Shown here: one piece after another, positions 20,544-33,700 of the stretch | How the letters are laid out: the number at the start of each line of letters is the position of its first letter | How positions within the stretch are numbered: the first letter of the stretch is position 1 | NCBI GenBank assembly: GCA_012932865.1 | Contig: SAXG01000021.1 | Span: 310,001 to 374,000, forward strand | Origin: Amylostereum areolatum | Taxonomy: Eukaryota > Basidiomycota > Agaricomycetes > Russulales > Stereaceae | DNA: 64,000 nucleotides | Reading direction: 5' to 3' | Position numbers and translations under genes: made by a program | The notes under the pieces: model-generated | Database searches by the model: none | What the model was told of the DNA's origin: nothing | The model's input: the letters and a program-made list of their open reading frames with translations, nothing else

Positions 20544-21933
20544 TCACAACTTCTCCTTCATGCTCTTCGCCTCGTTGACCTCGTCTTCACTGACCAGCTT
20601 ACCCTGAATGCCTGCTTCAACCTCCGCCGCAATCTCGAGTACGCGCTTCGCGTCTTGACCGATCAGGGACACATACACACCCTTCGCGAAGAGTGGATAT
20701 GAGCCCACTCGGATGCCTTCGTTCTTGACGCGGTTATGGAGAGCGGTGAGGAAGGGTGCGATAGAAGATTCGGGTTGGCTACGGTGATAAAACGGGGTCA
20801 ACGGGGGTGGCAGAGAATGTGGAAAGTGACCCACGACGTGAATATCTGTTGTCGGAAGGGGCGATGGTTCGCGGGAGGAAGTGGGAGATATGGTGTGATC
20901 CCGTCCAACATTTTCTGGAACAGACTCGGGATTCCGGGGAAAATACAAAGCTTCCCCTCCAGACGGACCACAGGCTGCCGCATCGTCAGGCGTGGAATAC
21001 AGAATCGAGAGCACGCGACGCACGACCCAGATATCTCTTGCAGTATAGAGAACCTCCGCGCTCTCCGGGAAAAGGGCCATGCGTTCTCGCGCGACCTTCT
21101 GTTCTTCCGTCTGCTGAGTGACCCATGAGCGGTGTTTGCTCATCTCCACCATGCGATGGAGGGTCTCCTTATGATGCACAAGGGGTTGGTGAAAGGCCTT
21201 GGCGAGGGATTCATAAGTGATATCTGCCGCGTGGAAGGGTTCAGACGACGGAAAGTGTCTTGATAGAAAGAGAATAGGTGTGCCCATGATCATACCGTCA
21301 TGCGTGGGTCCTATCCCTCCACTAGTGATCACGAAATCGTACTTCTGTACCATCCGCCGGCTGGCCTCCACGCTGTGTGAGAAAGCAGCGTGTAAGGCTC
21401 TGCGATCGAGTGCGAAATGGTAGTTGGGCGTACATATCCCCTTCCTCGTCCGGCACAACCTCGATGCGTTTCCTGAAGGTCTTGGAGTATCAATGCGTAT
21501 ACATGGACCAAAGAAGCACACAGCTTAGGACGTACAAATCGATGCCCTGCTCGAAGCAATACTTGGCGAAGTAGTTGGAGTTCTTATCGAGCGTCTTTCC
21601 GTTGAGAATCTCGTCACTGTTTCCCGACGTCATCGAGCACAAGACCAAGATACCAAAGTCAGTAAGGCCGTGACTGGTGAAGGCATATGAAGGGACAACG
21701 GACCCGATAATCAATGCCGCCGCTGTCTTGATATACCTCCCCTCTCCGAGAGGATTTGGTGGAACCTCTGATACTGGGAACGTCACCTGCGAAACAGCAG
21801 GCGAGGCCGCGTTGTTGGCTGTCACGCTCGCGGTTGATTGATCCGCAGAAGTTGAGGCCATGCGTGAAATTTTGCTGGGATGTATGTGGCGAGGAAGCGG
21901 TAGCAAACGAGGAAGAACAAGTCTGGGAAGCAT
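20544..21933 (-). CDS. MoaB/CinA-type molybdopterin-binding domain protein
   Basis: Seven exons: 21933-21704, 21616-21536, 21472-21434, 21372-21296, 21223-21024, 20974-20835 and 20778-20544 (333 residues, all in frame). The core is a MoCF-biosynthesis/MPTb fold domain. IIGDEILNGKTLDKNSNYFA is followed by LKRIEVVPDEEGDI, then FVITSGGIGPTHDDITYES, the strongest signature. Fungal and bacterial relatives (CinA, the N-terminal domain of FLAD1) act in nucleotide-cofactor metabolism, and the exact activity of the stand-alone fungal form is not settled. The first ATG gives a leader MLPRLVLPRLLPLPRH that looks like a mitochondrial presequence; the second Met (21861) would give a 309-residue protein without it. 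Confidence 0.87.
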
Positions 21934-23130
21934 ATGGTGTACCGGGGGGAACAAGAGAGGCATCCCGGCGGAACGACGGAAGCAGCTTGGAGCGGAAGTT
22001 CTCGGCCCGATCTCACTCTCCCACCGCCCTGGGCAAGAGGTCGTTGGATACGAGAGAACGAGAACGTGTTGGAACGGTACAAGAGGGCATCTACAAAGGG
22101 GAATAAAGCTCAGCTCTGTCACTCGACGGCGAAGCCTCCTATTGTCGTCATCTTCACAAGTTCAAAGGCTGTGACCATGAGCATGCGGCGTTCCTGCCAC
22201 TGGTGGCAGTCGCGAACGTGGGTATGATACCGGAACGGGAGAGAGAGCTTTATGTTAGATAGGATATCACATAAAGGTATTCAAGGGAGGTGGGACTCGG
22301 ATCCCACTCGGATCGGTCAAGACTTGGTCAAGACTGAGACCGTTTCGCCGTTGGTGGACGGTCGCGGCAGCAGTACTTGAGTTATCAGAGATGTTGGTGG
22401 GAAAAGTATAGATGGATTAGACATCAACATTCAACATGGAAGCGCATGCATGAAGGGAAAGTTGACGGACTCGAACGTTGAGTCGCTGGCGGCTGATCAT
22501 GAGTGCCCTGAGTGCAGGAGGAAGAAGACGCGAGCGGCCCCGACAGTGATAGATGACGTCATTCACGTGACCGCGTTGCGCACCCACGTTTGCGGGTTGC
22601 CGAGCCTGACCTTGTCTTGTGCTCTTCCTCGAGTCCTCGACTCACGTCTCCCTCGCTCGTGTGCTCCTCATCGCCTCATCGTCCGCGACGTTCGTCGTGA
22701 CGCACATATAGTGACCCGCTCTTTCGTTTCCTGGCTTTGACCGTCGTTCAGTCCATCTCCGAGCTCGACTGGGATCCCGCGGAGATCAACCACCGTGGTC
22801 TACACACGGAAGGCCCACCATGACGGCCGTCCTGAACACTGCCTCCATATTTGGACTTTGAATGAAGTGCTCGGTCAACTTCTCAGGCTAGCCTCCAATT
22901 TCGTCATCACTGCGCTGTGGGAAGCGGCCGATAGGATGGTAAGTAACTCGAACGGTGTTTAACACACACACGTGTGTCGCAACCCTCCGAGAGCCAATGG
23001 GATTATGGGATTCTGGTCGTGTGCTGGCAAGCACGTTGGGCTGACGGTTGGCACACGAGCACCCGGCACTCTTATAGTCCTCGCCCGCACCCCCTCCCCA
23101 ACCCTTCTCCATCCTCTCACTCTCATCCCC
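21934..23130. other. Divergent intergenic region
   Basis: This 1.2-kb stretch separates the MoCF-domain gene (minus) from the bHLH gene (plus) and so holds both promoters. I see no further gene. Around 22290-22345 there are short direct repeats (ACTCGGATC and GGTCAAGACT, each twice). Confidence 0.5.
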
Positions 23131-24297
23131 ATGTACACCGCCGACCCTGCTACTACCGCCTACGCCGCGAGCGTAAACCCCCCTCGTCGGGCTAAGCGTC
23201 CACGCCCACGATCCTCTTCCCCTGGCAAGACTCGAACACGCCTCCCTTCCATCGCACCGGCCTTAGCAAACCCGCCTTCGTCCCCATACGATTCCCCCCA
23301 GCCCAACTCCAACGAAGAGGACGAAGACCCGGTACCTCAACCCAAGCGCCGAGGCCGCAAGCCCAGCACGCTTTCCCGGGCTGCCCGCGATTCTATGCGT
23401 CGCCAGAACCACTCCCGTATCGAGAAGGCGCGGCGCACCAAGATCAACGATGCTCTCGCCACGCTCCGCCAACTCGTGCCCACCAACACCCGCATCACCC
23501 ACCAAGATTACTCCGACCAGGAAGCGGAAGAAGAGGACGATGACGATTTCGAGGTGGAGAAGAAGGGCTGCAAGAAACCGAGGCAGGAGAAAGAGTTCAA
23601 ACTCGAGATACTCGAGAAGACGGTCGTCTACGTCCAAGAACTTCAAGAGCGCATCCGTTCCCTCGAGACTCATTCGTGTGCTCAATGTCCTGGCGAGACA
23701 CGCGCAGCACCCCGCCGTCCGGATCGAAGCCAGAAGAGACAGCGTGTGGAGGAGGCGGAGGAGCCCGATCCTAGCGAGGATGACTTGGGATCGTATACGT
23801 CGTCCCCGAAACCAGATCCACGCAAGGTCACAACGGCCCCCACGAAGCAGGCGGTTAGCATGACTCCCACCACTTCCAGCACCCGTCTCCCCTCTATCTC
23901 CTCCTGGCTACCACAGGCCAGTGCAGAGCCCGGATTCCCTTCCGAGCGGACGACCATGCGTTCTTTCAGTCATCGTCGTCCTTCATGCTCGGCACCTACC
24001 CAGCTTCTCACGCCGCCCACGTCGACCACTCTACGTCCGACGCCGAGTCTGCAGATACCCCCTATTCTATCTCTAGACCTTCCGCCCCCGAATCCCCACG
24101 CTCAGTCGTTCACACAGGGCCGCACCATGTCGACATCGAATCCTTGGACCCCTGAGGACGAGTCGGCGGCTTCGTTGCTACTGCAGATTCGAACGTCGAG
24201 CTCGAGCTCTCCGGGAGAGATAACGAGGGCGGTCCGGGAGACCGTACGCGTGCAGACACCCGCGACATTGCTGGGCATGAAGCTGAAGGCTGGCTGA
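23131..24297 (+). CDS. bHLH transcription factor
   Basis: A single exon encodes 388 residues. After an N-terminal Pro/Ser-rich part with Arg-rich clusters, the basic region starts around residue 90 (SMRRQNHSRIEKARRTKIND), continuous with helix 1 (ALATLRQLVP). An acidic loop with EEEDDDDFE follows, then helix 2 (LEILEKTVVYVQELQERIRS). The His, Glu and Arg of the basic region (H-S-R-I-E-K-A-R-R) are those that read E-box sites. The long loop resembles fungal Pho4/Ino2/Nuc-1-type factors, but the target pathway cannot be fixed from sequence. The rest is Ser/Pro/Thr-rich. The start was taken at the first Met leading directly into the conserved frame; upstream in-frame Met codons would add a less likely leader. 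Confidence 0.88.
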   Translation: MYTADPATTAYAASVNPPRRAKRPRPRSSSPGKTRTRLPSIAPALANPPSSPYDSPQPNSNEEDEDPVPQPKRRGRKPSTLSRAARDSMRRQNHSRIEKARRTKINDALATLRQLVPTNTRITHQDYSDQEAEEEDDDDFEVEKKGCKKPRQEKEFKLEILEKTVVYVQELQERIRSLETHSCAQCPGETRAAPRRPDRSQKRQRVEEAEEPDPSEDDLGSYTSSPKPDPRKVTTAPTKQAVSMTPTTSSTRLPSISSWLPQASAEPGFPSERTTMRSFSHRRPSCSAPTQLLTPPTSTTLRPTPSLQIPPILSLDLPPPNPHAQSFTQGRTMSTSNPWTPEDESAASLLLQIRTSSSSSPGEITRAVRETVRVQTPATLLGMKLKAG

Positions 24298-26340
24298 ATG
24301 CTGCAAGCGGTGTACCGGCTATTGGGTAGGTATGGGGGCGTCCGGGGCAGGGGGGTGGGGGGGTGGGGGGGTACCACACGAGGGCCCAACTTTCTGTGTC
24401 TACCGTTTTTGATCGGAGCTGATTCTTACTTCTGCGGACATTCTATTACATATATGAAGTAGCCTCGTGCGATGCATTGTGTTACTTCTATGGGTTGGGC
24501 TTAGACTTTCGCTACAGCATCGAGCGCCGAGCGTGTATATCTCGTCGAATGTCTCCTATACAAACACCTTTCATTATAGTCCCGCGCCCCTGCCCTCGCC
24601 CCTGCCCTCGTCGAGATTTACGATTCAGAGTTCGTCAAACCAAGCGGTCACTGAGCTATGTGTTTTGCATGTCAGGTTGAATCCTCGCCGAGCGGGTATG
24701 CGCAGCCTGAGTCTGGACACAGATGAATGCAATTTGCGCGCGATTGTCCCAGGTAAAGATATAAGATACCTCCACCAAGTGGATCAACTTAATGGACACA
24801 AAGGAGCGGATGCGGGAGCTTGCTAAGTAAAGCAAGACGGAGGTTTCAGAGTCACCCACCGGGCGCACACAAGAAAATAGGGGGGCGTTTCGAGTGGGCT
24901 TGGTCTTGTCGGAGGGTAGAAGATTATATGGGGCATGTCGGGGGAGGTTCCACCTGATCCCTGTTGTCCTTGATCGACGCGTAGGCTCGAGGTGTGCTAT
25001 GGCCAGAAATGCGCGCGTCCTGAGGCTTGAGCACCAGGGGCTCTGAATTATGTTGGGTAGACGGGGGCTTTGCGATATAGGAGGTCGGCCGGAGCAATCG
25101 AGTGGAACGATGAAACTCGCGTCGACCACGAGACGAGAGGCTTCCCGATAGGGAGAAAGTTGTCTTTGGCGAGGGACGACCAATAGGCTCCGCTCATCAG
25201 GACGTTGTAGAGAATGGAGGGTTGTCGTACGGTTGCGATGGGACAGAATGGGCGGACAAGGCTGGAGCGCGTCGGTTGACGGGTTCGCGATCTATCTTTG
25301 TGAAGGGACAAGACGCCACCAAGGTGAGTGATAGTGAAGAAGGGTGGAGTAATCTGAGGCTTGGGGACCGTACTTACGGAAGTTTCAACCTGTGTTACGG
25401 CGTCGCTCTAGACACTACATAGTACAAATGAGTGATGGGGACCTGAGGTTTCGTAAAGGGAGTGCGGGAGCCGTTGACGCTAAACTGGGTAAGGGCTGAT
25501 GTTTGACGGCATCCGCAACGCGCGGGGATCGACGCCTTGTCGCAGACGAGGCGGATGCAAGGCATCGTGGACGATGAGACTGTTACGGATTGCCTAACCG
25601 AGAGCTTACACTGTGGACGACAGATAAGGCCGATTCCCGAAGGCCAGGACGAGGGGTGAAATAAAGAAGTGCGATCGACAAGGGACGAGGATCAGGCTCC
25701 CACAAACACATACAACAATGATACATTCACCTGGGAACATTGCCGTCTCACGCGTACGAATCGCACAGTCGCCCTGAAAGGTAGAAGTCCTAACTCCTCG
25801 GTTGTAGTTGGAATGCGTTCACCGAAGAGAGATTCATTACGGCAAGAATTTAGGTTCCATCATGTATCGACCTGGATAGGACGCGAGGGTTTTTGCCTGG
25901 TTTCGCGGGCTGAGTGGCTGCCGGACAGCGCAAGGCGTCGTTTGAAGCATTTGAAGACAGGGCCGAGATGAAATGCGTGCAGCAAGTGATGGTTTTTGTA
26001 GAGCGATTGGGGGAAGGTGGGACGAGAGAATGAAGGATGCCGAAGGACAAGGTTGCGAGCCTCGCGTTCAACATTGGGCGCCAAGAAAATGACGGGGAAG
26101 AGATGAGGCGGACGATAACCACGTGGTTTCCAAAAAGGGGATGGAATGGTGATGAAAATGATTCAATTCTTTTGTTCCATTCGACTTGGCTTCAGTTGCC
26201 GTCCGTCCCCCCGCCCCCCCCCCTCCTCCCCTCTCCTCCCACTTTTTCGCCCCCGTCGTCGTCCCCGTCGTCCCCGCCGCTGTCCTGCACGTTGTCCCGT
26301 AATCTCTGTGTTCATTCGTCAGCCCCGCCCGTCGCACGCC
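24298..26340. other. 2-kb gap without recognised gene
   Basis: Several medium open frames lie on both strands (for example minus 25183-24656), but none has a motif, a hydrophobic pattern or splice-supported neighbours. A G-rich tract directly after the bHLH stop is listed among the findings. The right part presumably holds the promoter of the Zn2Cys6 gene and has C/T-rich tracts at 26195-26275. Confidence 0.45.
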
Positions 26341-29300
26341 ATGGAGGCCGGCTCCCCTTCTTCATCCGACAGCATACACCCTAATCATCATCCCTCCCCA
26401 CCTACTGCAAACGGTCAATCGGGGGCAGGAGCGCAAAGGTTCTCCAACAACGCGTCCGTCGTATCCGTTTCTCTTTTTTCCCTCGCCTCACCTTCGTATT
26501 TTCAGCCATATACGCTCTCGTATTACCGTAGTATGCGCAGAGGTACATCCCATTTGTCGTATCTCGTCTTGTCGCTCACATCTCTCCAGTGCAAACGACT
26601 CAAGCTCAAATGCGATCGACGTACGCCCTGCGGCTCGTGCGTCAAGCGCGACACCGTTCACCGATGCCAGTACTCTGCAGCTGCGGCCGAAAAGATGTCG
26701 GTTCCTGTCCCCCCCTGAGCCCTTGGTCCTCCTAATTCTTCTCCAACAGCGACGTTCAATCGCTGCACAATCGTCTCCAAATTATAGAGACCCAAATGGC
26801 TCAAATCCTCGCGGGAGGCATGCGCGCTCCCGCTCCCGCCCCGGGCGCCACACAGGACGCCCTACCCTTCCCTCACAACGACCGTTCCATGCTAGCCACC
26901 GGTAGTTCGGGCTCATCCGTCACCATGTCGCTGCAAGAAGTCGCCGCGTTATGGATGGAGCTTCTTGACATGCCTCAGATGTTACCCGTACCTGATCCGT
27001 CCTCCAACGCACCGTTGTCCACCTCATCCTCAACGCTCGCCAGGCTTCAACCGACCGCAGCTGACCTGTCCGTGCACGACGAAGCGCCCTTTCACAGCCT
27101 CCTCCCGCCATTGAAGGTCTATTACCCTCACGGGACCTCTACACCTTCCGTCACCGCTCAACTCATCGCCCTCCTTCCCTCAGCGGCAGCCTTGCGTTCT
27201 CGCATCACTCAGGCCGTGGAGGACACCATGCGAATGCACCCGTGTTTCAATTTCAAGCATTTCAAAGTGCGGACAGAAAGCATGTTTGCGTGGGCGAAGG
27301 ACGATGAACACCGGTCCGTCCCAACGTCAAACGGGAATACGAATGGCAAGGCTGATCTGGCACGGTCCATATTCTTCAGCGCGAATCCACCCCCCGCTCC
27401 TGCTTCATCTAGACCCACACCGACGCTGTCATTCTTCGCGTCCGTCGCTGCGGCTTACGCCTTGGGCGTGTCCGTCTCCAAGGAGAACGAGTACGTGAGC
27501 GAAGCTGACACCAACGCCGTGCGCATGGACGATCCTCAACGATCCACCACCGTCCCTAGCAAGTCAGCGGTGTGGGTCAAGTGTTCCGCGTCTGCCCTCT
27601 ACGCGCTGTCCCAGCAGGCTCTCGGCGCCTTCGAGATGTCAAACATGTATGATCTAGACTACCTTGTCGCCTGCGTCTTGCAGATCCTTTACCTGCTCCA
27701 CGACGGCAAGCCCCGCATTGCCCATGTCGTGTACCCTTTGGTGGGGAAGATAGTCAACATCGCCCAGATGATGGGGCTTGCTACAGACCCCGACGAGTTC
27801 CCCGGACGCTATACCCTGTTCGAAGCTGAACAACGGCGCCGGTTGTGGTGGGATATCTACTACTATGATGTGTACGTGCCTTCTAGTCTTAGCGCCTTGC
27901 GACTAGCACGAACGCTGACCATCGGTACTTCTAGGTTTGTCGCAGACTGTATGGGTCATATGCCCATCATTCAAGACAATACATACACGACCAAGATTCC
28001 GGCCGACGTTGATGAGGAGCAATTCACGCCCGCGTCCTCGACATTGCCCGTTCCTGTTCCGCGCGGAGCGGGAGGCGATCCGAGTGAAGTCGGGTTTGCG
28101 TTCTTCGCGTTGAAATGCCGGTAAGGTTTCATTCACCTGACGTCATCGAGGCCATTCACTCACACTCTTCCTCTCTTCTGTCGCTTCTCGTCTTCTGCTT
28201 CGAACAGCCTCGCACAACTCGTGAAAAGCGTAAAGAAGCGCTCATTCACAGATCCCCTGTCGCCGGACGCCCTGGAGCATTCTCTGGAACAAGCAGAACA
28301 ATTCGAGCAGGAAGTCAAGACGTGGTTATCAGACCTCCCACGGCCTTTTCGTCTCGACGCCGATATAGATGGCACGAACACCGCCCGGTTCCCGATATCG
28401 GCCACCTTACAAGCCCAGCGGTGTGAACTTGCCATCGTCGCGAACAGGATCATCCTCAAGATTTTCCTACCCTTCCTGAAGACATGCTCGGAGGAGGGAT
28501 CCGACGTGATGACGCCCCGCCGCGTCGTTTCCAGCGTAGTTGACGCTGCGCACGCCGTTATCCACTCCGTACGCCTCACACACTCCGTGTGGCGCCAAAC
28601 GCGTCCTGCGGCGTTTGCTTTCTATTCTTTCGGCCGCACTCTCTTCGACGCTGTGGTCATGTCCGCAAGCGCCGTCATTGTACATCCCACAGGAATCTCC
28701 TCCGGTGTCGCACTGGCTGACCTGAACACTGGCCTGAGCCTAATGAAGGATACACGGACGGCGTTTGCACGATCGTGCAAAGAGAGCTGCAGCGGCGGCA
28801 CCGTGGACGAGGCCGTGCGGATTGTGGAGATGCTCAAGGAAAAGGCGGAGGCGATTCGATCGGGGCAAATGGCAGGACCTGTGTCTGCATATGCCGGAAT
28901 GAAGAGGAAGCGAGAGGATGAGGATGACTTCACTTTTGAGGGCGACTTCCAACTTCCATTCGTCGGCGCCGGCGTGACCTGCGCGCGGCCGGGAGGTGCT
29001 AAGGAACATTCCCCCATTCCTGAGGTTCCGCGTCCCTCCACAGCCACGGGCAACAAACGGGGCAAATTGGAGGGTAGTATGGCGTCGGACGTGTCCGCTG
29101 ATTCTGTGTCACCTCCTTCGCAAGACCTTCCACCTCAGGTTCCAACGCGTGGTCGGCCCCGAGGTAGTTCCTCTGCGCGGCACCGTCTGCCGCCTCCGTC
29201 GGTGAACGGAAAGCCTCAGCCTCAGGTTCAATCCCAGGCCTCTCAGCCTGCACCGTCCACGCGTTCGGAAGCCTCTACGCCTCCTCCCGAGCCCGCGTCC

Positions 29301-29822
29301 TATAGCTCCTTACCTGAGTTGCTGTTGAGCGATCTACCCAATCCACAGCCGCAGATGAAGTACGCGCCATTTGGTTCTGAAGGGCCTTCCAGCGCCGGGA
29401 TGTACGACCCGCCTCAACAGGCTATGGCTCAACCCCAAATGACGCACTATCCTCCCATGTCCGCAATGGCTCCGCCGCCACAAGGGCAGCACAGTGGTTC
29501 CTTGTACTCCAGTATCCCCGGCCCCTCATCGGCGCATTCAACACCGCCCTATGCACCACCTTCTCACCATAGTTCACCGTACGGGCAGGAGTACTATCCC
29601 ATACAAGGCTACGGGCAACCTCCCAGCACACCGTACGAAACCTCCGTCGGCCTCCCGCCAGACGCGCACGTCCGACATTCCAGCGTCGCACCTGGCCCGC
29701 CGTCCGGACAACCACCAGACGAGCACAATTACATGATGGGCGGGAAGTCGCATCCAGAATGGCCTCAGAACCTAAGTCTGCCGGCGAACGAGTCCTGGGG
29801 CGACTACCCTAAATATTATTGA
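26341..29822 (+). CDS. Zn2Cys6 fungal transcription factor
   Basis: Six exons: 26341-26438, 26506-26542, 26590-26696, 26750-27871, 27935-28120 and 28208-29822 (1,054 residues, all in frame). The binuclear zinc cluster is split over two exons and reads VCAEC joined to KRLKLKCDRRTPCGSCVKR with the last Cys in HRCQY. It is followed by a dimerising linker (VQSLHNRLQIIETQ). The middle carries the fungal_trans domain, recognisable from EMSNMYDLDYLVACVLQILYL, RRRLWWDIYYYDVFVADCMG and later PLSPDALEHSLEQ. The C-terminal 250 residues are Pro/Gln/Ser-rich and typical of activation regions. Nuclear DNA-binding regulator; target genes unknown. Exon 2 is only 37 nt and essential for the first two cysteines. 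Confidence 0.9.
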
Positions 29823-30778
29823 TCACAGTATGTTTGCTCGCAAGTACCCTGTGCGCTAGCCTTCCTACTGCCAGATCCCTTGTGTATCGCTTTGCCTTTT
29901 AGCTATAGATGTTTTGCTGTCGCCTGCCTCGTGTCGTATCCCTTGCCCCCCCCCCCCCCCCCGGTTACCCTTCTTCATTGGCCTAACCCCTCGTCACCCC
30001 CTACATCTGTTTCGTCTTCCGTCTTCCTTTCGTCTTCAGGCGGTGCGTCAGAGCGGGTATTTTAACCCGATATAATATGGCTGAGTGCGTGCGTTGTATC
30101 GCTATCCTATCCCCATCCCGTTTCCGGCATCGCTTAGAATCTATGTTTACCAGCTTACTACGTACTACGACCCCACATCGCGTAAATGCGATTATGCAGT
30201 CCTTTTTTTCTGTCGTTTGAACTCGAAGCGTAGTGTTTTTTGTTTTTTTTTGATTCCAGTTTATCGTATTTGAGGGTAGCAGAACCCTATGTAACACCTC
30301 GTACAGTACGTGAATGGTAGTCCCTGGGTCCACTGAGGGGGTCCCGAGATTCCGAATGCTACTTTGGTCCCGAGAGACATGGGGCGAGTCTAGCTGGGTT
30401 GCTGTAGGGTCGAGACTATTGGGCTCGGCCGCCGAGGCGGTCTTGCAAGGGGGGGATAAAGGGCAAACAGTGAGTAGGTGGCATAGGGGGGTATTTTGGT
30501 CCGGGTTCGGGGCTGGCGGGCTTGAGCGGTCGGGGGGTGAGGGTGCGCGACTATAGTATAACGCCGCTGTCGACGGCGGGCACGTACTCGGAACCTGTCC
30601 GCCGTCGGCAGCGTGGAGCTGTGCTGCCGAAGCGTAGTGTTCTCTATCTCATGGGGAAGAGACAAATTACAAGGTTATACACTTACACAAAAGATGGTAC
30701 AGGAGGCGAGAACGCAACAATACGCAAAGCAAACAACAAAACCAGTGGATACAGTATACATTTCGTGGAGTTCGGCAT
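29823..30778. other. Convergent 3' intergenic region
   Basis: The gap separates the 3' ends of the Zn2Cys6 gene and MCM4. It includes a run of 17 C (29946-29962). No gene recognised. Confidence 0.5.
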
Positions 30779-33700
30779 TCACGCCTCGTCGACGCGACGA
30801 ATCATTCGCTTGTCCCGCTCTCCAACGACTTTCACCAGCCCCTCCGCCTCCAGTGTGTTCACGACCTCCTTGAATTCGCCCGCGTCGACACGGATACTGC
30901 TCTGACTCGCAAGTTGCGTGATCGCCTCCGCCCAGCGGAGCCCGCGCGACGCGCCCGAGGAGGAGGACCCAAGCAGGTCGAGCAGCGCCTTGCGCATGGC
31001 CTCGCGGAGCTTGCGTTGGCCGGTGCCCGTGCCTGTGTTGAGCATGCCCATGTCGATCTTGCCCGTGGTGGGATCGAGGGCGGAAGTCCGGATCGCGTCG
31101 CGCATGAGCCGGTACGCCTCCTGCACGTCCTCGAGCTCGACGAGAAGGGAGAAGCGCATGCGCGCGTGGCCCTCGGCGAGCCGGATCATCGACTCGAGCT
31201 GGCGGGTCGTCGCCGTGATGCGTTTCTCGGCCGAACGAGGATCCTCGCCGACGCTGCGAAGCTTGATGTACGAACGTACGAGCTCGTCGCCTGCTTCCTC
31301 GGTGATGGTAGGGTGTATGCGGGCACGAGCGTAGGTTATATAGGCAGAAAGCACATCCAAAGGCTGTGAAGCTTTTATGGGAGAGGTTACCACACGGGAG
31401 TAGAATATTGACGTACCAGGACATCCTGCCCACCAGTGTCTGGCATGTCCTCCAGGTACAAGCCCACAAGGTGTTGTGCCAATTGACGATCGACAGTTTC
31501 ATCCACTTGGTCGATAACGAGGTAAAGGAGATCGAACCGCGAGATGAGCGTTGGAGGGAGGTCGATATTCCGCGTTATGGGTAGGTTTACATCGTACTTG
31601 GAGCCAACGGGGTTTGCAGCAGCTAAGATCGAAGTTCGTGCGTTGAGCGTGGTGATGATTCCGGCTTTGGCGATAGAAACCGTTTGCTGCTCCTGGAAAA
31701 AAGGTCAGGTGGTTAATCGGTCCAGAGATGCTGACACTTCGGCGTACCATAACTTCGTGGAGAACACTACGAGTGGCGTCGGACATCTTGTCGAATTCAT
31801 CAATGCAGCACACGCCCCCATCCGAGAGTACCAAGGCACCACTATCATGATAATCACCGTCAGAAAGGAGTCAGACGGAAAACAACGATATCAACCTTTC
31901 CAGGACCAGCTGTTTGGAGTCCGGGTCGCGTGTAACATAGGCAGTAAGACCCACGGCCGATGAACCTTTACCGGATGTATATACGCCTCGAGGTGCTAGT
32001 TTATGGACATACTATGGGATAGTTAGAACTGCCGGGACTCTGGGAAGCACAAGATGAACCACATACTTGCAGAATCTGCGATTTACTTGTACCCGGATCG
32101 CCGACCAGGAGAACGTTTATGTCGCCACGGTACCTTGGCCCGCCACCGCCACCGCCCCGAGCGATGCTCTTGTTCGTCCCACCGAAAAGCTGGAGTAAGA
32201 TACCTTTCTTGACATCGTCCATTCCAAAAATGCTGGGTCCCAGCGACCGCGAGAGCAGCTCGTAAGCGTCATCGCGCTGACTGAGTTCTCTCAATTTCGC
32301 TTCCATCTCCTCCTTCCGCGACATCTGGCCCTCCGGTTCATCCTCTTCGTCTATACTGCGAACACCACCAACGCCGGGCATACGATCCCCAATAGCGGAT
32401 CGAGTCGAATTGTCGAAGCCAAGCCTGGAGTCTTGACCCAGTTGTATATGCACTACGTCCAAGAATGTCTTGAACAAGCTCTTGATGGTACGTTGGCGTG
32501 GATTGACGCGGACCGGTACACTCCTGAAGATGCCCGTCACGACCAGGCGATCGCCGGGTTTGCTGACATCGACAAGTTCGTCGTAGACACTGAGTGAGAC
32601 TGTATGAGGCGTTTGACCGTCGGGGACGGCGTCGGGGGTTTCTTGCAAACGAATGACTTGGCGGTCTGCAAACTCGCACCGGTTGTGCACGAGAGACATG
32701 GTTCCAACGGAGGCGCAGACCTCGCGCGGACAGGCAGCAGGCTCGTCGATTCTGCCTCTGTCAATCTCGACCTGTACCGTGTGGTTGCAGGTAAGGCATC
32801 GGAAGAAAGCGACTTTCATGTCGGGAATGACAGGGGTTGCCCGAATGACGAGGCCTTTGATACAGACCAATTTGTCCGTGTCTGTAAACGTAGCCAGCCC
32901 GATTCATAAAATTATCCACCATCGAGAACCCTCAAGAGACATACCACTAGGGTTGAGGCTGCGCATATTGACCGAAGGCAGACCGAACGACCGTACGGTG
33001 TAAACTTTGCCCATGATGTCAGCTATTTCTGCCTCGCCTTGAGGGCCTTGCATGTCCTCCATCCCTTCTGCTTGATCTTCCTCTGCGAGGTATAGCATCA
33101 TTTCCTTCAATCCTTGGTCCATGGCGGGAATCACTTCCTGTGGATACTTGATCAAGTTACTGTATAGCTTTTTGCTCGGGGGATAGGCCAAGAGGTTGAC
33201 AATGTCGAGGTTAAGATTGTTTTCGCCCGTGGTGCGCATCTGTCGTAGGTAGCTTTCGTACAGCACGACTTCCACTTCTTCCGGAGAAGCTGACGCTTTT
33301 GTAGGGAGCCCGAGAGCGCGGTCGTACGCGATACGGTACTTGGGCTTGAACCCTTTGAGAAAGTCACGGAAGATTTTCATGGTTTCCCCGAGGTTAACAG
33401 TTGTACCCCAGATGGCACGAATTTCGTCTGGTTCGTCAGAGGGGGCCGCGGGTTGGGACAATTGGGGTCCAGAGGACTCTGGCAGGAAGAATCCCACATC
33501 AGAAGACAAAGCATTGGCATCGGGGACATTTCGAGGTCGTGGGGGATGAGCACGAGTTGGGGTAAAGCTCAGGGAAGAGTGAATGTCACCACGGCGATTC
33601 CTGGGAGCAGACGCAGGCGCCGGACTCCTACGGAAAAAGTTAGAATCAACACAAAGCAGGATGAAATAGAACCGCACGAAGGGAAATCAAGCGGCTCGGA

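Noticed and set aside
24656..25183. Open frame of 175 codons on the minus strand
   Set aside because: No motif, biased composition, no neighbouring splice-supported exon. Probably chance in GC-rich DNA.
29946..29962. C17 tract as a regulatory element
   Set aside because: A plain homopolymer in 3' intergenic DNA between convergent genes; nothing links it to a function.
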